A stretch of 11,197 nucleotides of DNA from Clostridia bacterium (GTDB lineage Bacteria; Bacillota; Clostridia; UMGS1810). Of this stretch, positions 6,892-11,197 are shown piece after piece. The stretch is from positions 1 through 11,197 of the forward strand of contig JAEDEG010000084.1 in assembly GCA_016293435.1 (NCBI GenBank). Reading direction: 5' to 3'. A model generated the notes under the pieces. That model saw nothing but the letters and a program-made list of their open reading frames with translations. It did no database searches and was not told the DNA's origin. The stretch's first letter is position 1. Each line of letters opens with the position of its first letter. Made by a program: the position numbers and the translations under genes.

Positions 6892-7008
6892 CTAAATTAA
6901 GATGTCCCCCGCCTCTATAGGCGGCGGGTGACATTTAATTTTTTCAGTGGAAGTTCAATATCCCACTGAAAACGTTGAATGACGCGGCTTTGCCGCTTAT
7001 TGAATTAC
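6887..7008 (+). repeat. 122-bp structured repeat, copy A
   Basis: This segment matches 10410-10531 base for base at a constant offset of 3523 with no gaps and only four substitutions (6904, 6928, 6951, 6960). It contains three hairpins: a GC-rich terminator-like one (6894-6941), a CAGTGG/CCACTG stem with a TTCAAT loop (6945-6968), and GCGGC-TTT-GCCGC (6984-6996). Its first bases include the thiC stop codon. It has no coding capacity, and no convincing target-site duplication or strong terminal inverted repeat was seen. The function is unknown. Confidence 0.9.
6894..6944 (+). terminator. Intrinsic terminator of the thi operon (hairpin 1 of repeat copy A)
   Basis: AAATTAA (6894-6900) pairs with TTAATTT (6935-6941), ATGTC (6902-6906) with GACAT (6930-6934), and the core CCGCCT (6909-6914) with AGGCGG (6919-6924) around CTAT. 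A run of six T (6939-6944) ends the structure. It begins 2 bases after thiC stops. Confidence 0.8.
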
Positions 7009-7163
7009 AATGAAATTCGGGATCGCTTTGTTCGGAAAGAAACGATTGTCTGTCAGCTTTTGAGCATAAAAACCATGTTCATGCCGTTTTGAAGAGAAAA
7101 TGACGAACCTAATCGCGCAGAACTTACGGTGTTTTGCGCGGTTTCTTTTTAACTCTATAATTC
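7009..7163 (+). other. Gene-free spacer after repeat copy A
   Basis: About 155 bases with no credible gene. The only ATG-led frame of note is 17 codons (7010-7063) without a ribosome site. The segment ends in a terminator-like hairpin (7114-7150). It could be a small RNA or the remnant of a decayed gene; the sequence does not decide. Confidence 0.4.
7114..7150 (+). terminator. Intrinsic terminator with no gene before it
   Basis: CGCGCAGAAC (7114-7123) pairs with GTTTTGCGCG (7131-7140), 10 pairs with one G-U, around a 7-base loop, followed by TTTCTTTTT (7142-7150). It lies 164 bases beyond the thi-operon terminator and just before the CPBP-gene promoter, so it may be a second-line stop or the end of a small RNA. 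Confidence 0.75.
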
Positions 7164-7218
7164 TGACACATTTTCCTGCAAAAACAGTATATATACTATT
7201 TCTTAAATGATGTATAAT
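7164..7218 (+). promoter_or_regulatory. Promoter region of the CPBP gene with upstream box
   Basis: TATAAT at 7213-7218, preceded by ATGATG, is a good -10, but no TTGACA-like -35 lies 16-18 bp upstream. Instead a box TGACACATTTTCCTGCAAAA occurs at 7164-7183, about 42-61 bases before the expected start near 7225. The same arrangement occurs at 10356-10405. A poor -35 with an upstream box is what an activator-dependent promoter looks like; the AraC-type regulator encoded at 9534-10292 is the obvious candidate. Confidence 0.5.
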
Positions 7219-7324
7219 AAAAATGAAATTATTACAGAAAGTGAATATCTTACTGTGTTTGATTGTCCATGACGGCGGCTTATCGAGCACGCATTTGAAA
7301 ACATAACGGAAAGGAATATAAATA

Positions 7325-8131
7325 ATGGATGAGAATCAAGCGAGTAAAAAATATATGATATTGTATTCGGTAATGATATATGTCGTTTTTCTGATTTTGT
7401 TTGCAATTACCGGTGTTATATCAACTTATATAACTTCAAATAAAATAGTGCTTCAAATATGTGTTACGGTCTGCTCATGGACGTCGTTTTTCGTTTTGAT
7501 GTTTATGTTTAAAAGACTGATGCCGGGGGTGAAAAGGTCTGAATTTATTAAAGGACTTTTTGCGGAAAAAATAAATTGGAAACTGATTGGAATTATCATA
7601 ACAATTCAGATTATCCTATTTTTTGCGGCTGTTGGGTATGTATCGGTGAAAAATAATACTCGCATTTGGAAGCTGCTTTGTTTTTCACCGTTTTCTCTGA
7701 TTACGGGTTTTTTTATACAATTGGTTGGCGGACCGCTTGGCGAGGAGCCGGCCTACCGAGGTTTTGCGCTTCCGTATATGCAGAAAAAATACAGCGTAGT
7801 AAAAGCCGGAATTATTACGGGAATGGTTTGGGGATTGTGGCATCTGCCGTTGTGGATTATTTCGGGATATAAAGGACTTAATTTACTTATCTACTGCGTC
7901 ACATTCTTAATTTCCATTGTATCTGCAAGTGTGGTGATGAGCGTAATATATAAAAGATATAAAAACATACTGTATGCTGTTTTGATTCATCAAATGGTGA
8001 ATTTCACATTGGATATTTTGTATACCGGTAATTTGCTCGATATATTTATTCCGACAGCGGTTTTATATTTTATTGCGGCGTTTGTGATTTGCGTTTTAAA
8101 TCCTGAAAAACACGGAGAAAACGAGAATTAG
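7325..8131 (+). CDS. CPBP-family intramembrane metalloprotease-like protein
   Basis: This 268-residue polytopic membrane protein has the three CPBP (CAAX protease and bacteriocin-processing, Abi) motifs: EExxxR at E140-E141...R145 in GEEPAYRG, a second with H173 in GLWHLPLW, and HxxxN at H222-N226. These residues form the metal site of the family within the membrane. Hydrophobic segments lie near residues 12-33, 42-62, 86-106, 120-137, 158-180, 186-208 and 235-258. Family members act in prenyl-protein processing, bacteriocin maturation or self-immunity, and signalling; the substrate cannot be told here. All catalytic motifs look intact. The ATG at 7325 has AAGGA at 7311-7315. It stands alone behind its own promoter, 98 bases before the sensor kinase gene, and no bacteriocin gene is visible nearby. 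Confidence 0.88.
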   Translation: MDENQASKKYMILYSVMIYVVFLILFAITGVISTYITSNKIVLQICVTVCSWTSFFVLMFMFKRLMPGVKRSEFIKGLFAEKINWKLIGIIITIQIILFFAAVGYVSVKNNTRIWKLLCFSPFSLITGFFIQLVGGPLGEEPAYRGFALPYMQKKYSVVKAGIITGMVWGLWHLPLWIISGYKGLNLLIYCVTFLISIVSASVVMSVIYKRYKNILYAVLIHQMVNFTLDILYTGNLLDIFIPTAVLYFIAAFVICVLNPEKHGENEN

Positions 8132-8229
8132 GGAAGCAGAACCTATAAAATAAGCACATTTGACTGCTTTGTTTGCCGGTTTTAAAGAAGCAATATCATG
8201 TATCATATAGGAAAAGGAAGTGAACGCAT
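8132..8229 (+). promoter_or_regulatory. Spacer before the sensor kinase, possible weak promoter
   Basis: AAGCAG (8134-8139) and CTGCTT (8164-8169) could pair as a short stem with a long loop; there is no T-run and so no clear terminator for the CPBP gene. TTGACTGCTTTGTTTGCC starts at 8160 and loosely resembles the 20-bp box found at 7164 and 10356, and ATGTATCAT at 8198-8206 resembles the -10 context of those promoters. If used, it would give a very short leader before the ribosome site AAGGAAG (8214-8220). Confidence 0.25.
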
Positions 8230-9537
8230 ATGATAAGAATGGAAATAGCCTTAATTTTGGTTTTGGTTTTTGTTTCCTTTATATATTTTAGCGCGGGCAG
8301 GCGGAATACGCCTTTGCACAAAGCCTTTTCGGCACTTTTGGCAATAGCGCCGCTGAACCTTGTGTTTGACGCGGCAACTGTGTATACGGTAAATCATTTG
8401 GAAACTGTATCGCCTGTTTTAAACGAAATTCTGCACAGGCTGTTTATCGCAAGTATGGTGCTTGTTGTTTATCTTTTTTACAAATATATTTCCATTTTGG
8501 TTGAGGAAGAAACAAAAAAACCGCTGCGCTTTCATTTGGCGGCAAAAATTTATCTGGTTGCGGCAGAGCTGGGAGCAATGCTTTTGCCGATTCATTATGC
8601 GGTCACGGCAAAGGGAAATTATTCCGACGGTATTCATGTATCTGTCTGCTACATAAGCACAGCGTTTTATTTGCTTCTGTGTTTATGGCTGCTTTTTAAA
8701 TACCGGTCGCAGATTGACCGTAAAAAGAAGGCGGCAATCGGTGTGGCACTTGTTATTGAAGCTATAGTGTCGCTTTTGCAGGCAATAAATCCCACTTGGC
8801 TGATTTCCGGTATGGGAATTACTCTTATGACGCTTGCTTTTTATTTGACTCTTGAAAACCCCGATATACTGCGTGCAGAACTTACAGAACAAAAAATGTC
8901 TATGCTGTATTTAAAAAGCCAGGTCAATCCTCATTTTTTGTACAATACTCTTGACACAATTCGTATTCAGGCTCAGCTAAACAATGATAAACCAACAGCC
9001 GATTTGCTGATGCGCTTGTCCGATTTTTTTCGACTCAGCATCAAAACAGACAAGCAGATGACAGCATTGGAGGATGAAACGGAGCTTTCGGAGGCATATA
9101 TGGAGCTTATGTGCTGCCGATATCCGGAGCTTGAATACAATTTTGATTTTGATCCTGATTTGGCAGACATACTGGTGCCGAATTTTATTCTCCAGCCTAT
9201 TTTGGAAAACAGCCTTTTGCATGGGATGAAAAATAAGGGCTACCGGGGTAAGGTAACGGTAACGGCAAAAAAGTTCAATAATAAACAGGACTGCATTGAA
9301 ATTGAGGTATCGGATACGGGCAGCGGCTTCGGAAAAGGTGTAAAGGACAAGATTGACGAAATTTTGCTGCATTTTGACAAGGAGAAAGCAAAGACAGAAA
9401 GCATAGGCATATTAAATGTTCAAAAGCGTATAAAGCTACTATGCGGCAAGGAGTTCGGATTAAGCTACACTGAGAATGAAGACGGCGGTGTAACCGCTCA
9501 TATACGGTTGCCGCTCGTGCGGGAGGAATATAGATGA
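8230..9537 (+). CDS. Membrane sensor histidine kinase, LytS/YesM-type catalytic domain
   Basis: This 435-residue kinase has an N-terminal half of about seven membrane helices (from near residue 4 to 207) with no large extracellular domain, so it probably senses something in or at the membrane. The cytoplasmic half is of the His_kinase/HATPase type: the phosphoacceptor motif QVNPHFLYNTL with H235, the N-box ENSLLHG (N327), the ATP-lid segment DTGSGFG (D362) and GILNVQKRIKLL. Such kinases pair with AraC- or LytTR-type regulators, and an AraC-type regulator follows with a 4-base ATGA overlap. The start at 8230 has AAGGAAG at 8214-8220; an ATG four codons in (8239) is less well placed. The ligand is unknown; neighbouring CPBP and LiaF-like genes suggest cell-envelope stress. 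Confidence 0.92.
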   Translation: MIRMEIALILVLVFVSFIYFSAGRRNTPLHKAFSALLAIAPLNLVFDAATVYTVNHLETVSPVLNEILHRLFIASMVLVVYLFYKYISILVEEETKKPLRFHLAAKIYLVAAELGAMLLPIHYAVTAKGNYSDGIHVSVCYISTAFYLLLCLWLLFKYRSQIDRKKKAAIGVALVIEAIVSLLQAINPTWLISGMGITLMTLAFYLTLENPDILRAELTEQKMSMLYLKSQVNPHFLYNTLDTIRIQAQLNNDKPTADLLMRLSDFFRLSIKTDKQMTALEDETELSEAYMELMCCRYPELEYNFDFDPDLADILVPNFILQPILENSLLHGMKNKGYRGKVTVTAKKFNNKQDCIEIEVSDTGSGFGKGVKDKIDEILLHFDKEKAKTESIGILNVQKRIKLLCGKEFGLSYTENEDGGVTAHIRLPLVREEYR

Positions 9538-10292
9538 GAAAGCTCAAGGTACTGTTGGTTGATGACGAAATTATGATAAGAGAAGGCTTTAAGCGTCTGT
9601 TTGACTGGGAGTCACATGGATGTGAGGTCATTGGTGAGGCATCGGACGGCATGGAGGCATTGGGGCAAATTGACGCACTCTTGCCGGATATTGTGATTAT
9701 GGATATAAACATTCCTGTAATGAACGGATTAAAGGTAATAGAAGTGAGCCGTGTCAAGCATCCGAAAATTGCATATGTAATTGTATCGGGATATGATGAC
9801 TTTGCATATTGTCGCAAGGCTCTGCGGCTGCAAATTACGGATTATATCCTAAAGCCGGTAAACTATGAGGAGTTTGGCAGCTGCATCGACAACTTAAAAA
9901 TATCTATGTATGAGAATAAAGCAAGCGCACAGCAGGATTTTGAAAAAAATGATGAACGGGTCATTTCTTCTATCACACGGTATATGCAGGAGCATTTGTC
10001 TGAGGAGATAAGTCTGTCTGTTTTGGCAGACGAGTTTCACTTAAATCCCCAGTATATCAGTCAGCTTTTCAAAAGCGAAATAGGCGTGGGTTTTCTTGCC
10101 TATCTTACAAACATACGCATAGAAAAAGCAAAGAAGCTGCTGCTCTCTACCGCACTTTCCGTAACCGAAACGGCAACGCGCGCGGGATACAGTGATTACA
10201 GAGTGTTTACAAAGGTATTTAAAAAGGCAGAGGGTATTACGCCGTCGCAGTTTCGACGTGAATTTTTGAGCAGAGATAAACAGGATATGTAA
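9534..10292 (+). CDS. Response regulator, receiver plus AraC-type DNA-binding domain
   Basis: The 252-residue protein has an N-terminal receiver domain with the acidic pocket D10-D11, phosphoacceptor D57 in IVIMDINIP, S85 in VIVSGYDDF and K107 in YILKPV. After a linker around residues 120-140 comes an AraC/XylS DNA-binding domain with two helix-turn-helix units: LADEFHLNPQYISQLFKSEIG, then TATRAGYSDYRVFTKVFKKAEG and a final TPSQFRR. Its ATG overlaps the kinase stop by 4 bases, and GGGAGGA lies just upstream, so the two are co-translated partners. This architecture usually activates transcription from sites upstream of a weak -35. The matching boxes before the CPBP and LiaF-like genes are candidate targets. 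Confidence 0.93.
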   Translation: MRKLKVLLVDDEIMIREGFKRLFDWESHGCEVIGEASDGMEALGQIDALLPDIVIMDINIPVMNGLKVIEVSRVKHPKIAYVIVSGYDDFAYCRKALRLQITDYILKPVNYEEFGSCIDNLKISMYENKASAQQDFEKNDERVISSITRYMQEHLSEEISLSVLADEFHLNPQYISQLFKSEIGVGFLAYLTNIRIEKAKKLLLSTALSVTETATRAGYSDYRVFTKVFKKAEGITPSQFRREFLSRDKQDM

Positions 10293-10295
10293 GAA

Positions 10296-10329
10296 AGCAA
10301 AATTGTTTACATAAAGAGAACAATTTGCT
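10296..10329. repeat. Inverted repeat just after the response regulator gene
   Basis: AGCAAAATTGTT (10296-10307) and AACAATTTGCT (10319-10329) are inverted copies differing by one T, with an 11-base spacer. It begins 4 bases after the stop codon. No T-run follows, so it is either a poor terminator, an RNA stability hairpin or an operator. Confidence 0.5.
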
Positions 10330-10355
10330 ATGTTATGAACGGACTTCTATAAATT

Positions 10356-10405
10356 TGACACATTTTTCTGCAAAATATGTCTATTAATTCTATGATGTAT
10401 ATAAT
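10356..10405 (+). promoter_or_regulatory. Promoter region upstream of the LiaF-like gene with upstream box
   Basis: TATAAT (10400-10405), again preceded by ATGATG, has no good -35 at 17 bp. The box TGACACATTTTTCTGCAAAA (10356-10375) differs from the one at 7164-7183 by a single base, and both are preceded by CTATAA. The expected start near 10412 falls on the first bases of repeat copy B, so that repeat would be the 5' leader of the transcript. Confidence 0.5.
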
Positions 10406-10409
10406 AAAA

Positions 10410-10531
10410 TATAACTAAATTAAGATTTCCCCCGCCTCTATAGGCGGCGGATGACATTTAATTTTTTCAGTGGGAGTTCAATCTCCCACTGAAAACGTTG
10501 AATGACGCGGCTTTGCCGCTTATTGAATTAC
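10410..10531 (+). repeat. 122-bp structured repeat, copy B
   Basis: This is the second copy of the element at 6887-7008, ungapped and 118 of 122 bases identical. Hairpin 2 is perfect here: CAGTGGGAG (10468-10476) and CTCCCACTG (10483-10491) around TTCAAT, whereas copy A has two unpaired positions. Hairpin 1 (10417-10464) keeps its core and T-run but has one more mismatch (T at 10427). Hairpin 3 lies at 10507-10519. It sits between the promoter-like region and the LiaF-like gene. Confidence 0.9.
10417..10467 (+). terminator. Terminator-like hairpin 1 of repeat copy B
   Basis: It has the same CCGCCT/AGGCGG core stem, AAATTAA/TTAATTT outer stem and six-T run as copy A. It could end the kinase-regulator transcript. 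It also lies in the leader of the downstream gene, where it would have to be read through or bypassed for that gene to be expressed from the 10400 promoter. Confidence 0.6.
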
Positions 10532-10586
10532 TTGGTTATCAAGTCGGCTGTAAAACCGCGTAAAAAAGTTGAGGAGGAAAAACGAT

Positions 10587-11197
10587 ATGAAAAGAATTAA
10601 CAGTGTTATATGGGGTTTGGCTTTGCTTGCGATAAGTTCTGTGCTGATTCTAAACGCATTTGAAGTAACAAGCATAGAAATATTTTTTGACGGCTGGTGG
10701 ACACTTTTTATTATTGTTCCAAGCTTTGCCGGACTGTTTTCGGATCATGACAAAACCACAAATATTATTGCTTTATTAATAGGAATATTTTTGCTGCTCG
10801 CCTGTCAAAACGTTATTGATTTTGATATCATGTGGAAGCTCATAGTGCCCGTTGTAATCGCCATAATCGGTATCAAAATGGTTCTCGGCGGTATTGGCAT
10901 AAACAGAGGCTTTGCCAAAAATACACAAGCAAACAAAAATAACATAAAAAATGCTTTTGCGGCTTTTTCGGGACAGGATATTTATCTTGAAAATGAAGTT
11001 TTCAACGGAGCAGAGCTTACGGCGGTTTTCGGCGGAATAAAATGTGATTTGAGAAATGCGACTTTTGAAGGAGATACCGTTATAAATGCTTGCTGTATTT
11101 TCGGGGGAGTGGATATTTTTCTTCCCGACAATGTGAATATCAAGGTAAATTCCAATTCCCTTTTTGGAGGCATTGACAGAAAAAAACACAAAAATTC
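10587..11197 (+). CDS. LiaF-like membrane protein (cut by window edge)
   Basis: An ATG at 10587 behind a strong GAGGAGG site (10571-10577) opens a frame of 203 codons that runs off the right edge. The N-terminal half has about four hydrophobic segments (residues 5-24, 38-52, 60-75 and 83-102), like the small membrane region of LiaF-type proteins. The C-terminal half from about residue 125 has the repeating beta pattern of the LiaF C-terminal/DUF2154 type: AVFGGIKCDLRNATFEGDT, then CCIFGGVDIFLPDNVNI and SLFGGI. LiaF-family proteins modulate envelope-stress two-component systems or are induced by cell-wall-active antibiotics. Lying beside a sensor kinase and regulator, it is plausibly a target or modulator of that system. 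The exact role is inference; the missing 3' end prevents a length check. Confidence 0.8.
   Translation, partial: MKRINSVIWGLALLAISSVLILNAFEVTSIEIFFDGWWTLFIIVPSFAGLFSDHDKTTNIIALLIGIFLLLACQNVIDFDIMWKLIVPVVIAIIGIKMVLGGIGINRGFAKNTQANKNNIKNAFAAFSGQDIYLENEVFNGAELTAVFGGIKCDLRNATFEGDTVINACCIFGGVDIFLPDNVNIKVNSNSLFGGIDRKKHKN

Noticed and set aside
6887..7008. CRISPR repeat or insertion sequence as the explanation of the 122-bp element
   Set aside because: Only two copies 3.5 kb apart, no regular spacers, no transposase, no convincing terminal inverted repeats and no target duplication.
7010..7063. 17-codon frame (MKFGIALFGKK...)
   Set aside because: No ribosome site, very short and no recognisable family; kept only as part of an unexplained spacer.
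9275..9817. Long antisense reading frame on the minus strand
   Set aside because: It is opposite well-conserved kinase and response-regulator coding sequence, has no family features and no ribosome site; the same holds for the other antisense frames over the thi genes.
10355..10360. TTGACA as the -35 of the LiaF-like gene promoter
   Set aside because: It is 39 bp from the TATAAT at 10400, far beyond the 16-19 bp a sigma-70 promoter allows, and the equivalent base in the other copy is C; it fits better as part of an upstream box.

Overview
The window reads as chromosome of a low-to-moderate GC, anaerobic Bacillota (Clostridia-like) bacterium. This rests on purine-rich Shine-Dalgarno sites, a TPP-riboswitch-led thiSFGH-tenI-thiE-thiD-thiC order, an oxygen-sensitive radical-SAM ThiH instead of ThiO, a short ThiC and a clostridial PerR/Fur-type regulator. 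Genus cannot be fixed from sequence alone.

Region 1 (1-410): the start of a minus-strand Fur/PerR-family gene, cut by the left edge. It has a textbook promoter (TTGACA, 17-bp spacer, TATAAT) overlapped by two PerR-box-like sequences. Back to back with it lies the plus-strand promoter of the thiamine operon.

Region 2 (about 405-6944): a complete thiamine-phosphate operon. A TPP riboswitch feeds an intrinsic terminator just before thiS. ThiS/ThiF (sulfur carrier and its adenylyltransferase), ThiH (dehydroglycine from tyrosine) and ThiG make the thiazole. A TenI-like protein probably aromatises it. ThiC and ThiD make HMP-PP, and ThiE joins the halves. Several genes overlap by 1-20 bases. The operon ends at a strong hairpin/T-run that is also the first part of a repeated element.

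Region 3 (6887-7324): copy A of a 122-bp structured repeat, then gene-free DNA with a second terminator-like hairpin and a promoter region.

Region 4 (7325-10292): a CPBP-family membrane protease-like protein, then a tightly coupled two-component system made of a 7-TM sensor kinase of the LytS/YesM type and an AraC-type response regulator.

Region 5 (10293-11197): gene-free DNA holding a promoter-like segment homologous to the one before the CPBP gene, copy B of the 122-bp repeat, and a LiaF-like membrane protein cut by the right edge.

The most unusual parts are the near-identical three-hairpin repeat (6887-7008 and 10410-10531; 4 differences in 122 bp) and a 20-bp box (7164-7183 and 10356-10375) that precedes both effector genes flanking the two-component system. 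The second suggests a small local envelope-response regulon. No CRISPR array, tRNA, rRNA, transposase or phage gene was seen.
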